This document shows, piece after piece, positions 1-11,231 of a DNA stretch of 64,000 bases (within the stretch, counting starts at the first letter, position 1; every line of letters begins with the position of its first letter). Under the pieces are notes generated by a model. The model did no database searches. It was not told the DNA's origin and saw only the letters and a list, made by a program, of their open reading frames with translations. Position numbers and translations under genes: made by a program. Source of the stretch: Laguncularia racemosa (lineage: Eukaryota > Streptophyta > Magnoliopsida > Myrtales > Combretaceae); the NCBI GenBank assembly GCA_037954665.1, contig JBBMOL010000192.1, forward strand, positions 310,001 through 374,000, in the 5' to 3' direction.

Positions 1-1228
1 GGTCTGTAGGCTCAATAGATTCTTTTTCCTCTTCTTCTTCTTCTCCAGTACTCTCCATAACTATCATGAATCTCTTATTAGGACACTATGCAACCATATG
101 TCTAAATCCCATGCATTTAAAGCATTTAACTTGGCGTATTTTTCCATTAGTTGTTCTTAGTACAGTCTGCCTAACATCAGGTCCAATTACCTCTTTACCC
201 TTCCTAGAAGTCATTTTCTCTCTGTCTATGCTAGGGGTAACTTTATCCACTACCCTTACAAGTTTACCTGCTCCCTTTGGCCAACCCAACTGACCATCAG
301 CTCCCATAGGCTTAGTAATAACATTGGGCCTGCTACTAGTAGCCCAGAATGGATTGGATTGTCTCTGCCTTTCCACTTTCAAGGCTAACTGTATAGCCTC
401 ATCAAGTGTACTATATCTTTGGAGCTCAATTACACATGAGATCTCATATTTTAACCCAGATATAAAACGTGCTAGGGTTTGCTCTAGAGGCTTTACTGAC
501 CCACATCTGATCATCAGGGTTTCAAATTCCTACACATAATCATCCACTGTTTTGCCTCCCTGTCTCAAAGTCTGAAGACGCATAAACAGTTCCTATCTAT
601 AATGTTCAGGAATGAACCTCTTCCTCAAAACCCTTTTCATGTCTCTCTAGGTATGAATTTCAGCCTCTCCATTCCTCTGCCTGCTAATCACCAAAATTTT
701 CCACCACAAGGTGGCATACCCTATAAATTCAACTGCAACAAGTCAAATTTAGGTGTTATCATTTATCTCATAACATTCGAAAAGGCCCTCAACCTTGTCC
801 TCCTAGTCTAGATAGTTATCTGCTAAACCCTTACCATCAAAGGAAGGCATCTGCAGCTTCACATACTTTAAGCCCCTAGGTAGCCTGAAATCCTTGTTTG
901 GGTAAAGATTGACCCCAAAGTTATCATCCCTCTCCTCCTTATAGGGATGATGATCTGTTTCCATTCTTCTTCCTATGTTTCCTCCTCTTACTACTCCCTC
1001 TCTCTGGATGTTTTGTAGAGCTATTTTTGGTGGTGCCTGAGGATTTGCCACTGGTGGTTGTGGCATTGTCATCTTGTCAATCCTTGTTGCTAGTGTAGCA
1101 ACAATGGTAGTAACTTCTTGAAGTTGTTCTTCCAAGGTTCTTCTACTTGCAGTATGATGACCCTATCCTCCACCAACCTTGCTATTGGCCTCATTGCTAA
1201 TCCCCCCATTTACATTGTCATTTGACAT
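1..1228 (-). pseudogene. B0 gag polyprotein, decayed
   Basis: Retrotransposon Gag on the minus strand, the structural protein that packages element RNA. The start is ATG at 1228, giving MSNDNVNGG. A stop at 1163-1165 follows after about 20 codons, but the same frame continues through a short coiled region (EEQLQEV, ATLATRIDKM), then a capsid-like segment with FDGKGLADNYLD and LARFISGLKYEI, then a zinc knuckle beginning CFKCMGFRH near position 100. A stop interrupts the knuckle before its last Cys, followed by an acidic run (EEEEEEKE). Several more stops lie between 514 and 803, in the same frame. Homology to the gypsy Gag family is clear from the capsid and CCHC pattern. It cannot make full-length protein as it stands. 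It is truncated by the window edge. Confidence 0.85.
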
Positions 1229-2243
1229 GCTTGTGAATGTGATTTATTAAAGTATAATCTCACAATTTACAGCACACTCCCTTCATAACACCATGTTGCA
1301 ATAACACGTTTAGATAACAACACACACACACACTTATACACCCACGATGTAACAAGTCACCCAAAACAATAAATACTTCTTGACACTTCAAGTATAGTCA
1401 AATAAATGAAGCATAAATAAACACTTCTAAGTAGTTAAGATATTAAGTTCAACTAAGCAAGTGTTTAAGTAATGAGTCTCATTAACCTTCACACTTAAAT
1501 GCTTGTTTTTGAATTCAAATTTCACTACCCACTTCCCTTTCTTGGTCACGATTTCACACTTACACTTAGTGTTAATGTGCAACACCTTACATCACATACA
1601 ATCCTTCAAATCCACACCGCCACACACACTATACACATTCATGGTGCAACCTTTCAATCACCACTACACCACCATTTACACTACATATACACACGGTGCA
1701 ACCTTTCAAACAACAACAACAACACTTCCTTACCACAACACTTCACATTGCAACTCACACCGCAATCGACAATCAAAGGCAGCAAACAACAATTTAAATA
1801 ACTCCACTAAATGCAACTTTCTCCATAAAAGGTAAGACAATTTAAATTCAAACAACACTCCTTAATGCTACTCAATAACTACTTTAAGTTAATGGATGTT
1901 TGAATTCAAATGATTTCCTTTTTCCCACAATGCAATATGAAAATTGCAAACACACTACTCAATTTCTAAAATCCTTTACACAATTCAAAATCACACTCTT
2001 CTAGGCTTTAAATTTCACTTCCCTCAAATGATCACAATAATCACTTCCCTTAATCACTCACAGCGAACTTAAGGAGAAAAGGAATATCGCAAGTACTCCA
2101 CGTCTATAACAACAAGCGACAAGTATAACACTTCAACAACACAATCAAATAATTCAATTTCCACTTTATAATTCAGATCAAGATGCCAAACTCAAGAACC
2201 CTAATTTTTCCAAAATCAATAATAAGAAAATCCCTTCTTAAAA
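1229..2243 (-). other. B0 untranslated leader
   Basis: Non-coding stretch between the primer site and gag. It is CA-rich on the plus strand (for example 1315-1345 and 1620-1700), and the stretch around 1400-1540 closely resembles the leaders of B1 (32340-32540), B2 (43380-43520), B5 and B6. No gene seen. Confidence 0.7.
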
Positions 2244-2259
2244 CCGTACTTTGATACCA
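2244..2259 (-). other. Primer-binding site of B0
   Basis: Minus strand TGGTATCAAAGTACGG. The first eight bases match the 3' end of plant initiator-Met tRNA, the usual primer of plant gypsy elements. It lies five bases from the LTR end at 2265. Confidence 0.75.
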
Positions 2260-2264
2260 AAAGA

Positions 2265-3140
2265 TGATGTGCTCAAATGACCAAAGCACATGAACACAAT
2301 TCCAATTGAAGAACTAATTGACGAATTCTCAATATGACATGAACCCTAAATATCAAATGAAATGACTTCCATGCAAATGATAACTCAATTGTAATTCGAA
2401 TCAAAAGCACATTAAACAACACTCTTTAGGATCTAATCCCACTATAATGGAGTGAATCCAAGGATAGAGATAGAACCCTAAAATGATGTGTAAATAAGAC
2501 CTAAACAAGAACAATCCAATTCGCACAAGATATTACAAACTAGTATGAAATTGGAAATCAACTTAAGGGATTTGATGTTACTCACAAATCCTTAAGCCTC
2601 CACTCGCCACAACCCTTGAAAGAGTTGATAAGAGTTTTATGAAATTAAAGATGAACCCTAGCTTTCACATGAAAAATGGGTAGCAATATGCAATGATAAA
2701 AAAGTTCCTTACAAACCCTACTTAGCAAGTATTTATACTTGCTCCAATTAGGGTTAAAATGTCCAAAGATTTACGCCTATGCCACTAATGTGGCCAGTCC
2801 TAATTCAACCAAATACAAGCAAAAAAAAAAAAAATCCCAAAAATGATTACAAAGTGACCGGTTCAAAGATAAAAAAAAAAAAAAATACAAAGATGGTCTT
2901 CAAAGAGCTGGTTCTTTAAGTCAATTGAATTCATCGCGGGCCATTGGATGTGAGTCCGATGATATTCCCAATTTGACCAATAGTGTAGATTATTTGGCAT
3001 CTTGTAAAGACTGATCATTGTACCTACTATAATACAATTCAAACATTATTAGATAAGGAAATGAATACATGTGAGTAATTTGGATCATACATCCAAATTA
3101 GGTTCCCTGACTATCGGGATCGCAAGGTAGATTCCCATCA
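2265..3140 (-). repeat. B0 5' LTR
   Basis: 876 bp, bounded by TGATGTGC on the plus strand at 2265 and by CCCATCA ending at 3140. It holds the family-B promoter palindrome at 2725-2742 and two A-runs near 2821 and 2872. It is shorter and more diverged than the other B LTRs, so probably an older copy. Confidence 0.8.
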
Positions 3141-3399
3141 CAATGTGTCAACAAATCAGTTTATAAATTCACTAATCTATCACCAGAGTAAATAATCTGG
3201 ATGATTATAACCCTTACTTAATAAATTCAAATTGGTCTCGCTGTTCTCTTTTAGGTTGGCTATGTCATTAGAGGTATTTCTTAGGTTGTAATTGAGCAGA
3301 TGAGGAAAAAGGAGAAAGACACTAGCTTAAGTAGGTTTATATATCCTAATTAGGAAAAGATCGAATTTCCCCCATAGCTTTTAGGTGTTTACTTTTCTC

Positions 3400-3431
<32 letters not shown>

Positions 3432-5482
3432 ATATATAATGTAACATGTGTTTGTATTCTTCTCCCTTACAAAAACTTTCATCCTTAAAAGTTGGGCAAT
3501 TCCTAAAATAACCTTGAATACTTGATCTTCATCTCTTTTCATAATTTCTTATATCTTTCTTCTCATCATGTAGTTGCCCCCATTGAGCCTTAACATAGTT
3601 GATTACTTGTCCTCCTTAAAATTTGCTCTTTTGTATTCTATTGTCTATCCCATCATTAATTCACTCTTAATTAATTCTAAATCTCTCCAACACGTTCCTT
3701 CTTGTTGTCTACTAATTTCTCCCATTATTTTCTATAAATCTTTAATCACTTAATGCTTTTCTTTTATGTTGCCTTCCACTATGTTACTCAAATTATAATA
3801 AATAATTAAATTATAACTATTCTCCAATCACATCAATATTTATTTAACTTTGATCTTTTTGTCTACTATTGACTTACATGCCTCAAACTTGGATCTATTT
3901 CTTAATACCACTAAATTAAACTAAGATTTCCTAAAAATAATTTTATAATTATACGTTTCAATCTAGTTTTTATCCACTAAATTTTCCTTCATTCTTTTCA
4001 TTCAATTTATTTTATAAATCCTCTATTCGAAATTTGAGTCTCCAAGATTCCTTCACCGTTTAGGTTTTACATTTTCATTTAATTAAGATTCTTAGATTTC
4101 CAAAGACCATTCTTTAATCATATCGTTACTCGTGTCATTTTTATCTTTTGATTCACTTAACCAAAAAAAAGCCCAAGTTTATTTGGATCATTTTCTTAAT
4201 ACTACTATGTTATAACTATTATCTCCTAAAATAAAATTTATAATATAATGCCATCCAACTAGTACTTTTTTTTTTTTTGTGCATGCCAAATTTTAGACTT
4301 TGATCAAATCCTGAAGATTCTTTTCCTCAATTATGCTTTAATTCTCTATGTACCTAATAAAAATTTGTGTTCTACTCTCCAATAACTTACAAATTGCCTT
4401 TTCATATGTCTTGCAATTTATAATCGAAAATTCAATCCTATAGCTTCCCTTCTCCAATCACACTTCTAATTACTCTTCTATGCATTTTTAATTCTCCTTA
4501 AGATTATCTCTAAATTCTCCTTAGATTAACATACTTAAGGCTTTGACAACTTTACTCATTTTCCAATGCCCCTATTATCTTTTCCTTTTTTATATGTGTG
4601 TGTGTGTGTGGGAAACTTTCTCCAAGACCTCCTTTAAATCTCAAGATTGGTGAAACTTGTATTATTGCAACTTATATTCTTGATGCGTTGTACTTGGTAT
4701 CTTGAGAAGTCATTGTTATTATCATTGTCTTTACTTTTAAGTATATATTTGTTTAGTTTTGTTAATTACTTGTTATAAATACGTATCAAAACATGTTTAA
4801 TTTCTTTATATATATACCTACTCTCAATTTATTATTGTTGTTGCCATCATCATCATCCTCGCCGTTGTTACTATTATAACTTTTATTGTATAAATATTTT
4901 ATTTAGTTTATTGATAATCATAAATATGTTCACTTTTTTTTTCTTTTTCAAATATTATCCTTAGATTTATTGTTATTGGAGTTATTATAGCTTTCACTAT
5001 ATTATTTATTTTTTCACCATTTTAAGGAATATTACATTTCTGTATTTATTTTCTAATTGTCTTTGTAGTTAATTATTATTATCGTAGATAGTTCTAATTT
5101 TCCATTAAATTGTTACTCACCTTAATATAGTAGTTGTCATTATGTAATTTTTAATTTGTTTCTTTATTAAATGTCATTAATTAATTGCTATTAACCTATT
5201 GGGAAGTTGTCAAGATGCTAGTAATTATACGAATATGTAATGTTATTTTACATAAAAATTATTTAGTATTTTGCCTATAAATTTAATTTGTGTAGACCAT
5301 TTTAGGCTTATAATCATTCTCGCATATACTATCTATGTATTTCATAATCTAATATTATATATTAATTATTATTTTTGTCAAGTTGTGTGAGGATCTTTTT
5401 AATGTGTTTCATGTGAGATTTTTATACCTAATTCTTTATGAAGGTATACTAATTACATTAGGTTATTATAATTTCTTTTATT
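3141..5482. other. AT-rich spacer without genes
   Basis: No coding frame, RNA gene or recognisable element seen on either strand. It contains a (TA)n run at 3400-3439, a T-run near 4267-4277 and a (TG)n run near 4597-4610. It continues beyond A1 at 11984, so it was one stretch before A1 inserted. Confidence 0.6.
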
Positions 5483-5770
5483 AATTTTGATGAGATCCGG
5501 GATGAGAGCCAAGCCGGAAGAAGAAATGTGGATCCTCTTGAAGTGCCGCCTGGACCGATCATAAGAAATTGAGCAAAACGATTCAAGGAAGCACTTAACG
5601 AGTTGATAAAGCTTGTCCATGAAGCCGAAAAGGATTGGAGCAATCATGAAGTTGGAACGGATTGGAACAACCATTGGAAGACCCTTGCTTTTGTACAAGT
5701 TATACTGGACACGGGTTGAAGAGGGCGTGTATTTTCAAGGCATGGCCGTGTATGGAGTCAAGCAAATCCA

Positions 5771-5915
5771 CAGACAGATACACGGCTAAAGTACATGGGC
5801 GTGTATGTTGCCAGAAGTTGCACAGAAAGACACACGGTCAAAGTACACGGGCGTGTATGTTGCCAGAAGTTGCACAGACAAGTACACGGCCAAAGTACAC
5901 GGGCATGTACACAGG
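5771..5915 (+). repeat. Minisatellite in A1 5' LTR, about 51-bp unit, 2.7 copies
   Basis: Three successive units (from 5771, 5821 and 5873) each contain ACACGG..AAAGTACA.GGGCGTGTA followed by TGTTGCCAGAAGTTGCACAG. The same array occurs in the A1 3' LTR and in both A4 LTRs; A3 has a shorter version. Confidence 0.85.
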
Positions 5916-6009
5916 CCGTGTATCCCTTATCGGCCAGCTTGTTCTGTTTCGTGTTTTTATGTCAATTAACTAAACTACGTCGTTTTGGACTTGTTTTTAC
6001 ACGAATTGT

Positions 6010-6036
6010 AACCCTAGTATAAAAGCTCCTAGGGTT
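6010..6036 (+). promoter_or_regulatory. A1 LTR core promoter: TATA box between inverted telobox arms
   Basis: AACCCTAG at 6010-6017, TATAAAAG at 6018-6025, CTAGGGTT at 6029-6036. The arms are perfect inverted repeats. Transcription would be expected to start about 30 bases downstream, giving the R region. The 3' LTR has the same arrangement at 11660-11686. Confidence 0.7.
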
Positions 6037-6331
6037 TAGAACAACTTAGATTAGACATCTTTGAACATTAAAAACTTTTGAGAGGCACCTCTCTTGGTTC
6101 TTCAAGAACTAAATCGAACTTATCGGATTGATTTTCGTGGCATTCATCCCGACTTATCAATCGGTCTTCCATCCCGATTGTGGCGTCTTCATTTTTATAC
6201 CAAGGTTCTTGTCTCGCTTATAGACAACGGGTCGCGGTTTTCCACTTTAGGTGTTTGGGCGTCTTAGGCAACGAATTTCCGAACGTATTGGTATTGGGTT
6301 TCGTCACGGGTTGGCGTGGTTCGTATCAGTT

Positions 6332-6857
6332 TAGTATCAGAGCTTAGGTTTGTCAAAACATCAAGTTTGGTTGAGGAAGGTAATATCAAAAACCCTAACT
6401 CCAATCGTTCATATCCATTGTTAGCATTCAATTCCGCAATATTAATTTTCTTTTGATAGTGTAGTATTTACTAGTCGATTGTAAAAAAAAAAAAAAAAGA
6501 AAAAGAGTAAAAATCACGACCAAAAAAAAAAAAAAGAAGGGAAAAGAAAAGAAAAGAGAAACGTGATCAAAAGCCAAAAACAGAGACAAAAAAAAAAAAA
6601 AATTCGGATAGAAAAATAGAGGAAAATTTTTACGAACCCTAGAGTTGGTTTTGAATTCTACGGAAGGAAATTGGTGTAGTTCGGGTTAGTTCCAAGAGAA
6701 TTTAGAAGAGGAAATTGGTGAGTGATATCATCGTTGTTTGTGAGAATACACGAGTGGTTGTGTGATATCATCATTTGAGCGAAACACGTAAGGGAGTGTA
6801 TCGTGAGGTTTAATTATATATATATTTGTGTTGTATTAATCTTTTTTTGTAGGGACT
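6332..6857 (+). other. A1 primer-binding site and A-rich leader with a probable intron
   Basis: TAGTATCAGAGCTT at 6332 is the initiator-Met primer site with one change from TGGTATCAGAGC. The leader is very rich in A and purines (6481-6610). A donor-like AAG|GTAATATC at 6380 and an acceptor-like TTTTTTTGTAG|GG ending at 6852 frame a possible 473-nt intron that stops five bases before the gag ATG. The same donor and acceptor contexts occur in A2, A3 and A4. Confidence 0.6.
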
Positions 6858-9700
6858 ATGTCGAGACAACATTCTCCTGAAGGTGAGAGGGGAAGGTTTG
6901 ATGCTAGGTTAGTAATTGAGGCGTTGAGGGGAGAAATGAAGAGGATGTTCTAAGAGGGAATGGAACAAATTCATGAGGCGATAGAGCAAAGACTAGAGCA
7001 ATCCACAAATGTATTCTAAGGGCGTTAGAGGGAGAGTCGTTATAGGAGAGTACCGAGGGGTGGAGATGAAATGACGGATGATGACTTTGATGAGCTGATG
7101 TGCCTAAACACACTTAAGAGCACATCCAAAAGACTTAAGATCAACTATCTCAAGTCTAGGCAAAATCGGATCCCAAAATGGCACTTTTCAAATGAAACCT
7201 AATGTTGAAATGATGAAATTCAATCTACTAATGATATAATCTGAATACCACAATGGAAATGGCTTCTAATAACACTTCTAATATCATATAATCCACGAAA
7301 ATCAAGCCTCAATTTGACAAAGAAAACCGTGAAGGAAGATCCCTTTTCTAAATGGTGAAATTCACGCTAGCAAAGAAATCCTTAATGATGAATTGAATCA
7401 ACTTGATAATTCTTTCAAATAATCAAATGAATTCGTGTACAATAAGATGTAAATTTGACCAAGAACTATCTCTAATCAACCCTAGATACAACACACTAGA
7501 GAGGAAAAGAAATCACAACAAGTAGGAATTGATATGACTCACAAATTCTAATTGTTGCACTCGCCACAATTTCAAGTCTTGGAATTGAAATTGATAAGAG
7601 TTGGAACCAAGGTATGAACCCTAATTCACACGTGAAAAGAGAGTGTATGTTCTGCAAAAATAAGCTCCCTAAACCCTCTCTTAAGCAAGTATTTATACTT
7701 GCTACTTCTAGGGTTAAAAAGTGCTCAAAATTACAAGTTTGCCACTTTTAAGGTGGCTAGCCCTAAATGAAAATTACATGGAAATAAAAGTGTCCCAAAA
7801 CTAAAATACAACCAAAATAGTTCATAAAAGAATAAATATATAAAAGAAATGGTCTTCAAGATGCCGGTCTTCTATAGGATCCATCGGCCCAGCTCATCGC
7901 CGGTTCAGGTCGGTCCATGGATAACCCACAAGCTGAGTCTGAGGGAGTTTGTCCATTGCCCTATAGAATATGATAAGTGTGCCTGTTGGAATACACAATA
8001 CAACAATAATAGAAAAGAGGTTAATATATAAATAATTCCGGGGTCAATCTGCTCAAAATGGGCCCTCAACGCCAAGATTTGAAACCCTTCAGTTCTTGCC
8101 CTAATGATAGGTCTTGTCGGATTTTTATTCCTATCATGAGCCTTCTGTTGGGAGTTATAGAGGTTATAGTGGTCGGAATAGAGTGAATAGAGATTGGGAA
8201 GATAGAGGAGATAGGAATAGAGAGGATGATCAATTGAGTAGCATAAAGATGAAGATTCCTCCTTTCCAAGGGAAGAATGATCCCGAGGCATATTTAGAAT
8301 GGGAGAAAAAGGTGGAGATGGTGTTTGATTGTCACAACTATAGTGGGAGAAAGAAGGTGAAACTTGCTGCCATTGAATTTTCAGATTATGCTATAGTATG
8401 GTGGGATCAATTAATGTTGAATAGAAGAAGGAGTGGCGAGCCACCTATTGAGTCTTGGGAAGAGATGAAGAGAGTGATGAAGAAGCGGTTTGTACCTACA
8501 TATTACTATCGTGAATTGCACAACAAGTTGCAAACTCTGAGGCAGGGAAGTCGAAGTGTAGATGAGTACTTCAAGGAGATGGAAGTCACTATGATTAGGG
8601 CGAATGTAGAAGAGGATAGAGAGGCTACAATGGCTAGATTTCTTGCTGGATTAAATAGAGAAATCCAAAATGTGGTTGAATTGCAGCATTATGTAGAATT
8701 GGAGGATATGGTTCACATGGCTATAAAGGTTGAGAACCAGCACAAGCGGAAGGGTAGTAGTAGTGCACGATTTCAACAGGGTAATGGTTCATCCACTTGG
8801 AAGACTAATCAATGGAAGAAAGAAGAAAAGCCTTTACCCACCAAACCAAAAGGAGAGCTGAGGCAAGCGGGTTCTACTGCTGGTAATCAAGGTAACCTTG
8901 AATCTTCTACTTTTAGAAATCGTGACATTAGATGCTTTAAATGTCAAGGTAGAGGCCATATTGCTAGTCAATGTCCAAATAGGCGTGTGATGATTTTGTG
9001 TGATGATGGTGAGTATGAGACCGAGGGGGATAGTGAAGAAGATGATGTGCCACCATTAGAGGATGCTAGTGATGATGAGGAGCCTGCAATGGGAAGGCTA
9101 GTGGCGGTAGTGAAGAGAGCTTTGAATGTGCAGGTGAAGGAAGAAGAAGAGGTGCAAAGAGAAAATATATTTCATACTAGATGTTATTTAGGAGATCACA
9201 TTTGTAGTTTGATCATTGATGGAGGGAGTTGCACCAATGTAGTGAGCAATTTTATTGTTGAGAGGTTGGGGCTCAAAACTGTTAGACACCCTAGCCCATA
9301 TAAATTGCAGTGGTTGAATGATAGTGGTGAGACTAAGGTGAGTAAGCAAGCCTTGATTGGGTTTCGCATTAGTAGGTATGAGGATGAGGTGTTATGTGAT
9401 GTAGTGCTAATGCAAGCATGTCATGTGTTGTTGGGGAGGCCATGGCAATTTGATAGGAAGGTTGTGCATGATGGCTTTTCTAACAAGTATACGCTTGTTC
9501 ACCAAGGGAAGAGCTTTAATCTTAAACCTTTAACACCTAAACAAGTGTATGAGGACCAGTTGCAGCTACAACAATCGTTTGCAAAACACAAGGTGAGTGA
9601 AAAGCAGAGTGAGAGTGAGAGAGCAAAAGACAATGAGAAGAAAAAGGAATATAAAGTCAAGATCAAAAGGAAAAGGAGAGGAAGGCTGGAAAGAGTGTGA
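6858..9700 (+). pseudogene. A1 gag-protease, interrupted by a solo LTR
   Basis: Gag (RNA-packaging structural protein) and aspartic protease. The start ATG at 6858 gives MSRQHSPEGERG, as in A2-A4. In-frame stops lie at 6951-6953, 7017-7019 and 7026-7028; then the solo LTR with its duplicated TGAGC splits the gene at 7095/8142. The remainder is open to 9700. It contains the capsid (PFQGKNDPEAYLEWEKKVEM), a zinc knuckle CFKCQGRGHIASQC near 8936, an acidic linker and the protease with IIDGGSCTN near 9210. A one-base deletion near 9652 throws the frame into a basic tail ending at 9700. The open stretch appears to begin at 8114, but its first 28 bases are LTR and not gag. Confidence 0.9.
7096..8136 (-). 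mobile_element. Solo LTR of family B inside A1 gag
   Basis: 1041 bp from TGATGTGCC to CCTATCA, flanked by TGAGC on both sides (7091-7095, 8137-8141). A4 carries the uninterrupted GATGAGCCTTCTG at the matching point (near 40868), which confirms the site. The sequence is closest to the B2 LTRs. A solo LTR is left when the two LTRs of an element recombine. The promoter palindrome GCAAGTATTTATACTTGC lies at 7685-7702. Its minus-strand frame also keeps the LTR-encoded tail with a hydrophobic segment. Confidence 0.94.
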
Positions 9701-11231
9701 GAGGCTAAGTTGAAGGGGAATCAACTTTGGTGGTGAGTGAAAAGGAGAGGGCAGCCTTGCAAAAGGAGAGTTGTGTGGCAAGAGCGAGTGTAGTGAGCAG
9801 AGTGTTAGTGATGAAGCAACTTATGTTGTTCTGGTTTTTAAGGAAACATGTTTGACTACTAACGAATTATCTAACTCTTTGCCTAGTGTGGTTGTGTCTT
9901 TTGTGCAGGACTTTTAAGATGTCTTTCTTGAGGAGATTCCAAAGGGATTACCACCTGTTCATGGTATTGAGCACCAGATTGACCTTGTACCCGAAGCATC
10001 GATTCCAAACAAGCCAGCTTACAGGAACACCCCGGAGGAAGCAAAGGAACTCTAAAGGCAGGTTGAAGAATTAATGGAGAAGGGGTACGTGAGGGAGAGC
10101 ATGAGTCCATGTGCAGTGCTTGTGATTTTGGTGCCTAAGAAGGATGGGACATGGAGAATGCGTGTTGACTGCCGCGCCAGCAACAACATCACAGTAAAGT
10201 ATCGTCATACTATTCCTTGCTTAGATGACTTCTTAGATTGGTTATATGAGTATAGTGTCATTCCTCATGAGCCTTGGATAGACATGTCCATAGATTTTGT
10301 GTTAGGATTATCTAAGCTTAGGCATGGTCGAGATTCTATTTTTGTGGTTTTGGATAGGATTTCTAAAATGGTTCATTTCAGTCCTTGTCATAAAACTGAT
10401 CATGCTATACACATTGTTGATTTGTTCTTTAGAGAGGTAGTGCATCCGCATGGTATACCTAGGAGCATTGTTAGTGTTCGAGATGAGAAATTTTTGAGTC
10501 ATTTTTGGAGAGTCTTGTGGGAAAAGTTGGGAACTAAACGGATGTTTTTGACTATCTGTCACCCACAAACTGATGGGCAAATTGAGGTGGTTAATAGGAC
10601 ATTAATTCAATTGTTAGGGGCAATCATAGAGAAGAACATTAGGACTTGGAAGGATTATCTACCATTTGTGGAGTTTGCATATAATAGGGCTTTACATAGC
10701 ACTACTCATTGTTCACCATTTGAGATTGTGTTTGGTTTTAACCCACTGGATCCTATTTATTTATTGCCATTGCCACTTAACAAGTTTGTGAGTTTTGAAG
10801 CTGATTCTAAGGCAGATTTCACGAGAAGGCTAAACATTGAGCGAAGAACTGAGTAGTATGTGAAACAAGCCAACAAGGGTTGTCGACAAGCAGTTTTTGA
10901 ACCTGGAGATTGGATTTGGGTTCACATGCGCAAAGAGCGGATTCCCGTACAGCGTAGATCTAAATTACTTCCTAGAGGCGATGGACCAATTAAAATTCTT
11001 GAATACATCCATGATATAGCATATAAGAAAGATTTACCAGGTAAGTATCCAGTAAGTGTCATGTTTAATGTTATTGATCTGAGTCCATTTGATGTAGGAA
11101 ATGATTTGAGGACAAATCCTCTTCAAGAGGAGGGGAATGATGAGATCCGGGATGAGAGCCAAGCCGGAAGAAGAAATGTGGATCCTCTTGAAGTGCCGCC
11201 TGGACTGATCATAAGAAATCGAGCAAAATGA
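9701..11231 (+). pseudogene. A1 pol remnant: RT start joined to integrase
   Basis: After frameshifts near 9652 and 9830 and stops (for example FVQDF*DV near 9916) the frame continues with the protease-RT linker, then the beginning of reverse transcriptase (ELMEKGYVRESMSPC, VPKKDGTWRM, VDCRA). At about 10259/10260 RT jumps directly to the integrase core (HEPWIDMSIDFVLGL), so the RT catalytic part, RNase H and the integrase zinc domain are missing. Integrase follows with VVLDRISKM, VSVRDEKFLSHFW (first D of the usual SDRD replaced by V) and a QTDGQIEVVNR segment. A TAG at 10856 breaks it before the C-terminal GDWIWVHMRKERI part, which ends inside the 3' LTR at 11231. It is not functional. Confidence 0.9.

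Larger units (their letters stand above)
1..3140 (-). mobile_element. B0: 5' part of a Ty3/gypsy LTR retrotransposon (family B)
   Basis: Read on the minus strand, this is a 5' LTR (3140 to 2265), a primer-binding site, a leader of about 1 kb and a decayed gag that runs off the left edge. LTR termini match other family-B copies (element-sense start TGATGGGAATC, end GCACATCA). It is the only B copy here that keeps gag. The 3' half and 3' LTR lie outside the window, so the target-site duplication cannot be tested; the five bases beyond the LTR are CAATG. Confidence 0.85.
5488..6328 (+). repeat. A1 5' LTR
   Basis: The first ~90 bases also encode the C-terminal tail of the polyprotein when present as a 3' LTR. 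Then follow a minisatellite (5771-5915), a TATA box at 6018, and a U5 ending CGTATCA next to the primer site. Confidence 0.92.

Noticed and set aside
1499..1835. His/Thr-rich frames of 100-110 residues in the B0 leader
   Set aside because: They are translations of CA-rich leader DNA on the strand opposite to the element, with no homologue.
5771..5915. Regular palindromic repeats resembling a CRISPR array
   Set aside because: Spacers are themselves repeated, the array lies in both LTRs of several retrotransposons, and the DNA is plant nuclear in character.
5662..6022. Two overlapping plus-strand frames of 103 and 75 residues in the A1 5' LTR (repeated at 11312-11672)
   Set aside because: They arise from the minisatellite, whose unit happens to lack stops. 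They follow repeat structure and have no independent start context.
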